17,276 nucleotides of DNA from Hoeflea sp. (GTDB lineage: Bacteria > Pseudomonadota > Alphaproteobacteria > Rhizobiales > Rhizobiaceae), in NCBI GenBank assembly GCA_020637795.1, contig JACKJT010000021.1, positions 1 to 17,276 on the forward strand. The letters run 5' to 3'. This document shows, piece by piece, positions 1 to 6,126 of the stretch. The notes under the pieces are model-generated. The model made no database searches. It was given only the letters and a program-made list of their open reading frames with translations, and had not been told where the DNA came from. The number at the start of each line of letters is the position of its first letter. The stretch's first letter is position 1. A program made the position numbers and the translations under genes.

Positions 1-1
1 C

Positions 2-1000
2 TCCGATCGCGTCGGGCGACGGCCGATCCTGCTTGTAGGCGCAACGGCTTTCGTTGCTGCGTCTCTGGGAGCGGCTTGTTCTTCAACTGCATTAGCCTTT
101 GTTGCGTTTCGTCTGGTTCAGGCAGTTGGAGCATCGGCCATGCTGGTGGCCACCTTCGCGACCGTGCGCGACGTATATGCCAATCGTCCCGAAGGTGCCG
201 TCATCTACGGCCTTTTCAGTTCGATGCTGGCGTTCGTGCCTGCGCTCGGCCCTATAGCCGGTGCGCTGATCGGCGAGTTTTGGGGATGGCAGGCGATCTT
301 CATCACACTGGCTGCACTGGCTTCGCTCGCACTCTTAAACGCCAGTTTCAGGTGGCATGAAACCCGACCGTTGGATCAGGCCAGAACGCAACGATCTGTT
401 TTGCCGATCTTCGCGAGTCCGGCCTTTTGGGTTTACACAGTCGGATTTAGTGCCGGCATGGGCACATTCTTCGTTTTTTTCTCGACAGCCCCCCGTGTTC
501 TTATAGGCCAAGCCGGCTATTCCGAGATCGGATTTAGCTTGGCCTTCGCGACTGTCGCGCTGGTCATGGTCACGACAACCCGCTTCGCAAAGTCCTTCGT
601 TGCCAAATGGGGTATCGCGGGATGCGTAGCGCGCGGGATGGCGTTGCTCGTTTCCGGCGCGATCCTGTTGGGGATCGGCCAACTTTTCGGATCGCCGTCA
701 TTTTTCAGCTTCATCCTGCCGATGTGGGTTGTCGCGGTCGGCATTGTCTTCACGGTGTCCGTTACCGCCAACGGCGCACTTGCGCAGTTCGACGACATCG
801 CTGGATCAGCGGTTGCGTTCTACTTCTGCATCCAAAGCCTGATAGTCAGTATCGTCGGGACATTGGCGGTGACGCTGTTAAACGGCGATACAGCGTGGCC
901 CGTGATTTGTTACGCCACGGCAATGGCAGTGCTGGTGTCGTTGGGGCTGGCGCTCCTTCGATCCCGTGATGCTGCCACCGAGAAGTCGCCAGTCGTCTAG
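2..1000 (+). CDS. floR: FloR-type florfenicol/chloramphenicol efflux MFS transporter, 5' end outside window
   Basis: This is a drug:proton antiporter of the major facilitator superfamily (DHA1, 12 membrane segments) in the inner membrane that exports florfenicol and chloramphenicol. The reading frame is open from base 2 and gives 332 residues. The known FloR is 404 residues, and as I recall its sequence the window starts at about residue 73, so only the first membrane segments are missing, through the window edge and not through mutation. It opens with SDRVGRRPILL, part of MFS motif A. It then has the FloR-typical stretches GASAMLVATFATVRDVYANR and FASPAFWVYTVGFSAGMGTF and ends in ATEKSPVV, exactly like FloR. 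Against the FloR I remember there are scattered substitutions (LLNASFRW, QAGYSEIGFSL, GIGQLFGSPSFF), so this is a variant allele. It lies upstream of tetR(G)/tetA(G), as in known floR islands. Identity is near certain; the exact allele needs a database comparison. Confidence 0.95.
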   Translation, partial: SDRVGRRPILLVGATAFVAASLGAACSSTALAFVAFRLVQAVGASAMLVATFATVRDVYANRPEGAVIYGLFSSMLAFVPALGPIAGALIGEFWGWQAIFITLAALASLALLNASFRWHETRPLDQARTQRSVLPIFASPAFWVYTVGFSAGMGTFFVFFSTAPRVLIGQAGYSEIGFSLAFATVALVMVTTTRFAKSFVAKWGIAGCVARGMALLVSGAILLGIGQLFGSPSFFSFILPMWVVAVGIVFTVSVTANGALAQFDDIAGSAVAFYFCIQSLIVSIVGTLAVTLLNGDTAWPVICYATAMAVLVSLGLALLRSRDAATEKSPVV

Positions 1001-1011
1001 CCGACGACTGG
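989..1011 (+). terminator. Perfect 9-bp stem-loop spanning the floR stop codon
   Basis: CCAGTCGTC (989-997) is the exact reverse complement of GACGACTGG (1003-1011). The five-base loop contains the TAG stop of floR. The stem is strong but no T-run follows, so it may be a weak or Rho-assisted terminator, or an mRNA 3'-end stabiliser. It is seen directly; its function is inferred. The rest of the gap up to tetR (1012-1206) holds nothing I recognise. Confidence 0.5.
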
Positions 1012-1206
1012 AAGCAAGCCCGCTCCGATGCGGCGCAATAATCATCGAAACCTTGTGAATGGCGGTATCCTGTCCGGCAAGATACCGCTCATTTCCCTTG
1101 TCCCGTGGCGGCCGGTCATCGACCGCCAGCTCGGCCGTGAGGTCATCGGCATCGTGCAAAGCCGATCGGTGTCGTGGCAGTTGGGGCGGCAAAGGGGCAT
1201 AAGCCT

Positions 1207-1833
1207 CTAATCTGTTGTAGATGAACGCAGCCGCTCGAAACCAGCGATGAGGCTGTCGAGTCCGAAGTTGAACGCAGCATCCATGCCGTCTGTTTCCAAC
1301 TCGTGAAACAGATCGTGCAGGAAGGACGACGGTGCTTGCTCGGACACATCTGGCCTGTCCGGAACTCTCTCATCGGCATCAGATGCCTGCTGCTCGAGAA
1401 CGGAACCGACCACATAGTGACTGACCACCCGGAGCGCCCAAACAGCGTGCTTCGGACCAAAGCCCGCCGCGCAGAGAAAGCGTATTTGTGTCTCGGCAGC
1501 GCCAAAATTCGGTTCTGTCGGTCGAGTGCCGGCATGGATGCGCGCCCCGTCGCGATAATAGAGCAACGCCGTTCTGAAACTCTGGGCGTTCTCTTTCAGG
1601 AATAGCCGCCAGTCTTCGTTCTCTTCGGGTAGCGAGCGGGTGTGGCGTTCCGTCAGCATTGCCTCGGCCAGTGCGTCAAGCAGCGCGCGCTTGTTCTGGA
1701 AATGCCAGTAAAGCGCAGGCTGCTGAACTTTGAGGCGTTCAGCGAGCTTTCGCGTCGTCAGGTTGTCCATGCCAACCTCGTTCAGCAGCTCCAGCGCCGC
1801 TGCGATCACGGTGCCCTTGTCCAGTTTGGTCAT
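1207..1833 (-). CDS. tetR(G): Tetracycline repressor TetR, class G
   Basis: TetR represses the divergent tetA(G) and itself, and leaves DNA when it binds a tetracycline-Mg2+ complex. The protein has 208 residues, the normal class G length. The N-terminal helix-turn-helix (about residues 26-48) includes LTTRKLAERLKVQQPALYWH, the signature of tetracycline repressors. His64 and His100, which in the studied TetR(D) contact the drug and the magnesium ion, are both present (TERHTR and GARIHAG), so inducibility should be intact. From memory the sequence is nearly that of TetR(G) from Salmonella Genomic Island 1, with a few substitutions such as LLYYRDG and FGPKHAVWALRVV. It is transcribed away from tetA, and the 104-bp gap between them carries two tet operators. 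The class assignment rests on recalled sequence and on the neighbouring tetA(G). Confidence 0.95.
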   Translation of the reverse strand: MTKLDKGTVIAAALELLNEVGMDNLTTRKLAERLKVQQPALYWHFQNKRALLDALAEAMLTERHTRSLPEENEDWRLFLKENAQSFRTALLYYRDGARIHAGTRPTEPNFGAAETQIRFLCAAGFGPKHAVWALRVVSHYVVGSVLEQQASDADERVPDRPDVSEQAPSSFLHDLFHELETDGMDAAFNFGLDSLIAGFERLRSSTTD

Positions 1834-1853
1834 TCACGTTCCTTCGCCAACGC

Positions 1854-1882
1854 TTGACAATTTATCACCGATAAGTTCTATG
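1854..1882 (+). promoter_or_regulatory. Candidate tetA(G) promoter overlapping the first tet operator
   Basis: A consensus -35 box TTGACA lies at 1854-1859. Hexamers 16-17 bp downstream (TTCTAT or TCTATG, 1876-1882) are weak -10 candidates. The spacer contains the first tet operator, so bound TetR would block RNA polymerase. The -35 is clear; the -10 is only approximate. Confidence 0.55.
1862..1874. promoter_or_regulatory. tetO1: tet operator 1
   Basis: This is a TTATC-N3-GATAA palindrome with centre ACC, located in the divergent tetR-tetA control region. It matches the half-sites of operator 2 exactly and has the general form of tet operators, which are two palindromes bound by TetR dimers. 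Its overlap with the tetA promoter spacer supports repression by steric block. Confidence 0.85.
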
Positions 1883-1891
1883 TCCATGTCC

Positions 1892-1904
1892 TTATCATTG
1901 ATAA
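1892..1904. promoter_or_regulatory. tetO2: tet operator 2
   Basis: This is a second TTATC-N3-GATAA palindrome with centre ATT, 30 bp from operator 1 and 33 bp before the tetA start. Paired operators about three helical turns apart are the standard arrangement for tetR/tetA control. Confidence 0.85.
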
Positions 1905-1937
1905 AGTCGCTCGCATTGAGCGGCGCTGGAGTTTCAG

Positions 1938-3113
1938 GTGCGCAGCTCTGCCATCATCGCCCTGCTGATCGTCAGTCTCGACGCCATGGGACTCGGCCTC
2001 ATCATGCCGGTCCTTCCGACGCTTCTGCGCGAGCTTGTGCCGGCGGAGCAGGTCGCTGGTCACTATGGTGCTTTGCTGTCACTTTATGCGTTGATGCAGG
2101 TCATCTTCGCGCCCGTGCTTGGACAATTTTCAGATGCTTACGGTCGGCGTCCGGTGCTTCTGGCTTCCCTTGCGGGGGCCGCAGTCGATTACACGATTAT
2201 GGCATCAGCGCCGGTCTTATGGGTGCTCTATATCGGCCGGCTCGTCTCCGGCATCACGGGCGCAACCGGAGCTGTAGCTGCCTCAACCATTGCGGATTCG
2301 ACGGGGGAAGGTTCTCGCGCACGCTGGTTCGGCTACATGGGGGCCTGTTATGGGGCAGGCATGATTGCCGGGCCAGCACTTGGTGGTATGCTCGGTGGTA
2401 TTTCTGCCCATACTCCGTTTATCGCCGCTGCCCTTCTCAACGGCTTCGCGTTCCTGCTTGCCTGCATTTTTCTCAAGGAGACTCATCGCAGCCATGGCGG
2501 GACCGGAAAGCCGGTTCGCATCAAACCATTCGTTCTGTTCCGGCTGGATGATACATTGCGCGGGCTAGCTGCGCTTTTCGCAGTTTTCTTCATTATTCAA
2601 CTGATCGGCCAGGTCCCTGCGGCCCTATGGGTCATATATGGCGAGGATCGTTTTCAGTGGAACACCACGACCGTTGGCTTGTCGCTCGCGGCGTTTGGAG
2701 CAACACACGCGATTTTTCAGGCGTTTGTTACCGGCCCTCTTTCAAGCCGGCTTGGAGAACGGCGCACGCTACTGTTTGGCATGGCTGCGGATGCGACTGG
2801 CTTCATTCTTCTGGCTTTTGCCACGCAGGGATGGATGGTGTTCCCGATTTTGTTGCTGCTTGCCGCCGGAGGTGTTGGCATGCCGGCCTTGCAGGCAATG
2901 CTCTCAAACAATGTCAGCAGTAACAAGCAAGGAGCTTTACAGGGAACGCTTACAAGCCTCACCAATCTAAGCTCTATCGCAGGACCGCTTGGCTTCACGG
3001 CACTCTATTCTGCCACCATAGGAGCATGGAACGGTTGGGTTTGGATTGTCGGCGCGATTCTCTATTTAATATGTCTGCCAATACTACGCAGACCTTTCGC
3101 AACTTCATTGTGA
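1938..3113 (+). CDS. tetA(G): Tetracycline efflux protein TetA, class G
   Basis: This is an inner-membrane major-facilitator antiporter that exports tetracycline-Mg2+ in exchange for a proton. It has 391 residues, the full class G length. MFS motif A is present as GQFSDAYGRRPVLL (about residues 62-75), with the Asp66 that is essential in class B TetA. The stretch GRLVSGITGATGAVAASTIAD is typical of Tet(A)-family pumps, and twelve hydrophobic segments can be followed. The start is a GTG at 1938, chosen because GGAG lies 7 bases upstream and it gives the usual MRSSAIIALLI start. From memory it differs from the common Tet(G) at a few sites, for example MQVIFAPVLGQFSDAYG. Expression should be repressed by the divergent TetR and induced by tetracyclines. 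The gene is intact, so resistance is expected. Confidence 0.96.
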   Translation: MRSSAIIALLIVSLDAMGLGLIMPVLPTLLRELVPAEQVAGHYGALLSLYALMQVIFAPVLGQFSDAYGRRPVLLASLAGAAVDYTIMASAPVLWVLYIGRLVSGITGATGAVAASTIADSTGEGSRARWFGYMGACYGAGMIAGPALGGMLGGISAHTPFIAAALLNGFAFLLACIFLKETHRSHGGTGKPVRIKPFVLFRLDDTLRGLAALFAVFFIIQLIGQVPAALWVIYGEDRFQWNTTTVGLSLAAFGATHAIFQAFVTGPLSSRLGERRTLLFGMAADATGFILLAFATQGWMVFPILLLLAAGGVGMPALQAMLSNNVSSNKQGALQGTLTSLTNLSSIAGPLGFTALYSATIGAWNGWVWIVGAILYLICLPILRRPFATSL

Positions 3114-3155
3114 TTGAGTCATGGCGAATTGGTATGCGTAGACTTACGAGGAATG

Positions 3156-3170
3156 ACGGATTAAATCCGT
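3156..3170. repeat. 15-bp perfect palindrome between tetA(G) and lysR
   Basis: ACGGATT and AATCCGT are exact reverse complements around a single central A, inside the 89-bp tetA-lysR gap. No T-run follows, so it is not an obvious terminator. It could be an operator for the adjacent LysR-type regulator or a remnant of the event that joined tetA(G) to lysR. The palindrome is seen; the role is unknown. Confidence 0.4.
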
Positions 3171-3202
3171 TGAGCCATCATCTCCTCTCGGGGCGAGTGC
3201 CG

Positions 3203-4120
3203 ATGATGACCTTAGTACACACTCTCGCTGTCGCCGAATATCTCAACTTCCGTCACGCCGCCAATGCGCTCGGCGTTGCACAGTCCAGCGTCAGCGCCCG
3301 CGTGAAGGCACTGGAAGAAGACCTCGGCATCCTCTTGTTCGAGCGTCATGCACGCGGCGTTCGGCTGACCGAGGCCGGACGCCATTTCGTCGAGCGGATA
3401 GCCGTAGGTATTGACCAACTCGACCATGCGGTGAAAACCGCCGGCATGGCGGCAGCCGGAGAAAGCGGCCGGCTTCGTATCGGTATCCATGCCCTGATTC
3501 CGCATAGCTTCCTCGCAAAGCTGATCGGCCAATACCGCAAGGATCACCCCGATGTTGAAGTCGAGATCGCCGAAGGCCCGGCCCGTGAAGCGGTGGTGCA
3601 GCTTCGCGCCGGCAGGTTGGACGTGGCGTTCGTCGCGGGCACGCCCCAACCACCCGACTGCCATTCCCGTCGCACATGGACCGAACCGCTCTTGGCGGTG
3701 CTACCGGAACGGCATCCGCTCGCCAAGCGGTCAGCCGTCACATGGCCCGATCTGGCAGGCGAGACGTTCCTTGTCCGGCATGGCGGCACTGGACCGCAGG
3801 TTCATAGCCATATCATGCTACGCCATGCCGAGCGCTGGCCTGCGCCGTCGATCCTGCGCTTCGACGTGGGGCGTGGCACCCTTTTGTCCTTGGTCGGACA
3901 GGGCTTCGGCATCACCATCGTCGGCGCGGCCACGGCGCTGTTGCCGTCAACCGGCATTGTCTTCTTGCCCTTCGCCGACGAGCCGGAGCCGGTCGCCTTC
4001 TCGGCTGTCTGGTCGCCGTCCAACCGCAGCGCGGCGCTTCGTAACCTGCTCAGTCTCGCCAACGACATGGGCCGGCAGGTCTGCACGAATTCGGTACTGC
4101 CACGGATAGCGAGGGCGTGA
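3203..4120 (+). CDS. LysR-family transcriptional regulator (copy 1, next to tetA(G))
   Basis: This LysR-type activator/repressor has about 305 residues, normal for the family. The N-terminal winged helix-turn-helix reads EYLNFRHAANALGVAQSSVS, followed by ALEEDLGILLFERHARGVRLTEAG. A substrate-binding-protein-like effector domain fills the rest (GRLRIGIHALIPHSFL onward). I chose the ATG at 3203 because it begins shortly before the helix-turn-helix; an in-frame ATG at 3134 is possible, so the start is uncertain. A LysR-like gene at this place after tetA(G) is known from Salmonella Genomic Island 1. It is about 87% identical over 283 residues to the second LysR at 6127-7086, but the first few and last about 17 residues are unrelated, so both ends may have been replaced. 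Its target and ligand are unknown. No selenometabolite, aromatic or other pathway gene beside it gives a clue. Confidence 0.85.
   Translation: MMTLVHTLAVAEYLNFRHAANALGVAQSSVSARVKALEEDLGILLFERHARGVRLTEAGRHFVERIAVGIDQLDHAVKTAGMAAAGESGRLRIGIHALIPHSFLAKLIGQYRKDHPDVEVEIAEGPAREAVVQLRAGRLDVAFVAGTPQPPDCHSRRTWTEPLLAVLPERHPLAKRSAVTWPDLAGETFLVRHGGTGPQVHSHIMLRHAERWPAPSILRFDVGRGTLLSLVGQGFGITIVGAATALLPSTGIVFLPFADEPEPVAFSAVWSPSNRSAALRNLLSLANDMGRQVCTNSVLPRIARA
3221..4069 (+). repeat. Long diverged direct repeat, copy 1 (lysR core)
   Basis: This 849-bp segment is colinear, with no insertion or deletion, with 6175-7023 in the same orientation. I counted about 36 differing residues out of 283 (about 87% identity). 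Outside these limits the two loci do not match. Confidence 0.85.
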
Positions 4121-4154
4121 GCCGAAGTGGTCGCGGAAGCACCGTCCGGGACTG

Positions 4155-5417
4155 TTATTGCCATCGCCGGAAAGCGACACTTGCATTAACGCCGCCAAAG
4201 CCGAATCCGTTGGAAATGGCATGTTCCATGAGAACAGGCCGTGCAGATTGGCGAACCAGATCGATACCTACGGCAATAGGATCGGGGCTCTCCAAATTTC
4301 TCGTTGGGGGAGCGATTTGATCCCGCAAGGCGAGTATCGTGAAGATCGCCTCAATGCCGCCAGCGGCACCGAGTAAGTGCCCCGTCGCTGACTTCGTGGC
4401 GCTTACAGCTACATCATGATCGCCAAAAACGGATTTTATCGCGGCTATTTCTCCTCGATCCCCTACGGGGGTGGAGGTTGAATGAGCGTTCAGATGTTGA
4501 ACATCGTTGGGCTTCAAACCGGCACTTTGTAGCGCGATTTTCATTGCACGGGCCGCGCCTCGACCGTCCTCTGGACCGGCAGTCACATGGTGTGCATCAG
4601 CGCTTGTGCCGTATCCTACCAATTCGGCTATGGGTTTGGCACCCCGAGCAAGGGCATGTTCCAATTCTTCTATGACGATCAGACCCGCCCCTTCGGACAT
4701 TACGAAACCATCGCGCTCGGTGTCGAACGGCCTTGACGCCATTTCAGGTGTAGTATTGTAGCCGGTAGATAGTGCTCGCGCGGCAGCAAATGCCCCGAGA
4801 CTAACCTTGTCAATGCACGCTTCTGCTCCACCGCACAGAGCGATATCGGCTTCGTTGGAGCGTATCAGCCGCGCGGCGTCTCCGATGGCCTGAACGCTCG
4901 CAGCGCAGGCGGTTACAGGCGTGCCAATTGGGCCTGTAAATCCATGCCTGATGGTAACGTGTCCTGCTGCAAGGTTGGCAAGAAACGACGGCACGGTAAA
5001 CGGTGAGAGCCTCCGTGCTCCCCGTGTATCCGTTATGCGAACTGCCGAAGCGATAGCAGGAAACCCGCCTATACCAGAGGCGATAATTGTCGCCGTGCGC
5101 TCACGTTCGTAGTCGCTCGTGGGATGCCATCCTGCCGTTTCAAGAGCCTCCTTCGCGGCCGCAAGTGCAAACAGAATGAAGCGATCCATTTTTCGTTGAT
5201 CCTTTGTGTCAACGATTAAATCTGGATCAAAACCGGCTTCGGAATCTTCAATCAGGCTGGGAACGATTCCCCCGATTTTCACCGGTAGATCATTGGAGAT
5301 TTCATCAGGCAAATTCCTGATTCCCGATTTCCCGTCGAGGAGTCTTTTCCAGCTTATTTCAGTGCCAGAACCAAGGGGGCCAACTAAACCCATGCCGGTT
5401 ACAACAATTCGGCGCAT
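4155..5417 (-). CDS. FabF-like beta-ketoacyl-ACP synthase (KAS II type)
   Basis: Enzymes of this family condense malonyl-ACP with an acyl-ACP in cytoplasmic fatty-acid synthesis; related ones act in specialised lipid or polyketide pathways. The protein has 420 residues (E. coli FabF 412). The catalytic residues align: Cys171 (TACAAS), His312 (NAHSTSTPVGD), Lys342 (TKSATGH) and His347, with the C-terminal glycine-rich loop NGFGFGGVNAS near residue 403. It is therefore probably active. Two positions beside the active site differ from E. coli FabF: TACTSG becomes TACAAS and HGTST becomes HSTST. The insert RRLSPFTVPSFLANLAAGHV resembles FabF paralogues of Alphaproteobacteria. It starts 4 bp after the HxlR regulator stop, as the second gene of that operon, and ends 34 bp from lysR copy 1. 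By eye it is less GC-rich than the tra genes. No acyl carrier, reductase or thioesterase gene is nearby. The role is unknown; resistance to KAS inhibitors is one hypothesis. Confidence 0.88.
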   Translation of the reverse strand: MRRIVVTGMGLVGPLGSGTEISWKRLLDGKSGIRNLPDEISNDLPVKIGGIVPSLIEDSEAGFDPDLIVDTKDQRKMDRFILFALAAAKEALETAGWHPTSDYERERTATIIASGIGGFPAIASAVRITDTRGARRLSPFTVPSFLANLAAGHVTIRHGFTGPIGTPVTACAASVQAIGDAARLIRSNEADIALCGGAEACIDKVSLGAFAAARALSTGYNTTPEMASRPFDTERDGFVMSEGAGLIVIEELEHALARGAKPIAELVGYGTSADAHHVTAGPEDGRGAARAMKIALQSAGLKPNDVQHLNAHSTSTPVGDRGEIAAIKSVFGDHDVAVSATKSATGHLLGAAGGIEAIFTILALRDQIAPPTRNLESPDPIAVGIDLVRQSARPVLMEHAISNGFGFGGVNASVAFRRWQ

Positions 5418-5421
5418 TGGA

Positions 5422-5931
5422 TTATTCCGTTTCTTTTTCTGAGCTTATTCGCTTCATGCGATTTATGACGCGCATCGTTTCCTCTGTTGCGGCGGGGCCT
5501 GCCAGAAGAACGGTGTTTTCGGGAGTGATTGCTTCTCCTGTATTCGCGTCGATGATAACGGCGGTCCTCTCCTGTCCGGTTTTCTTGTCACCAAGGCGCA
5601 TGGCTATTTCATTGGGCGCAAGGTTCCGGTTCCCCCATGCGAACAGGGCGATTGCTACCGGATAGAAATCTCGCCCCTTGTCGGTAAGGACGTATTCAAA
5701 TCGAGGCGGATGATCATTGTATCGTTGCCTTTCAAACAGTCCTTCCGCCGTGAGATGCTTCAATCGCCTCGCCAAAATGTTCGCGGAAATACCGAGATTC
5801 TTCTCGAATTCATCGAATTTGCTAAGCCCTTGGAAGGCGTCTCGCAGGATCAGGATGCTCCACCAGTCACCGACGCTTTCCAGCGCTCGGGCTGCGGGAC
5901 ACTCGAATGACAGAAAGCTTGTTCGTTGCAT
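5422..5931 (-). CDS. HxlR-family winged-helix transcriptional regulator
   Basis: HxlR/DUF24 proteins are dimeric winged-helix regulators that often respond to reactive electrophiles or redox stress through an N-terminal cysteine. The protein has 169 residues. The family core is clear at residues 10-100: ECPAARALESVGDWWSILIL, then FQGLSKFDEFEKNLGISANI with LARRLKHL as the recognition region, and YVLTDKGRDFYPV in the wing. Cys11 sits at the conserved N-terminal position. About 60 extra C-terminal residues, without a recognisable domain, follow the usual 105-120 residue core. It is followed after 4 bp by the FabF-like gene, so the two are almost surely co-transcribed and the regulator probably controls the synthase. 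A near-palindrome 18-40 bases upstream of the start is the likely self-operator. Confidence 0.9.
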   Translation of the reverse strand: MQRTSFLSFECPAARALESVGDWWSILILRDAFQGLSKFDEFEKNLGISANILARRLKHLTAEGLFERQRYNDHPPRFEYVLTDKGRDFYPVAIALFAWGNRNLAPNEIAMRLGDKKTGQERTAVIIDANTGEAITPENTVLLAGPAATEETMRVINRMKRISSEKETE

Positions 5932-5948
5932 GACACATCCATAATGGT

Positions 5949-5971
5949 GTAACTTCCATCATGCAAGTCAC
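5949..5971. promoter_or_regulatory. Candidate HxlR operator (imperfect 23-bp palindrome)
   Basis: The segment begins GTAACTTCCAT and ends ATGCAAGTCAC. Nine of eleven base pairs are symmetric around the centre at 5960, with outer arms GTAACTT and AAGTCAC. It lies 18-40 bases upstream of the HxlR start codon, where an autoregulatory operator would be expected. The symmetry is seen; binding is inferred. Confidence 0.55.
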
Positions 5972-6126
5972 TTATGCGCAGTAGGCAACATAGTAGGAGG
6001 GGTAATCCAATGCGTCATTCTAAGGGAGCCAAGCACCTGCGTCTGCTACGGCGTGGAACAAAGCACTGTAGTGGCATTTGAGCGATGCGGCGGCGATCAG
6101 CACCGATGGATGGTTGCCCATGGGGT

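Noticed and set aside
1028..1210. Small frames in the floR-tetR gap (60 codons plus, 104 codons minus)
   Set aside because: No ribosome site, no recognisable sequence, and the minus frame runs into floR. They may be remnants but cannot be supported as genes.
5932..6126. Possible small gene or insertion-sequence end between HxlR and lysR copy 2
   Set aside because: No terminal inverted repeats, transposase fragment or coding frame with a ribosome site was found; only the operator-like palindrome is supported.
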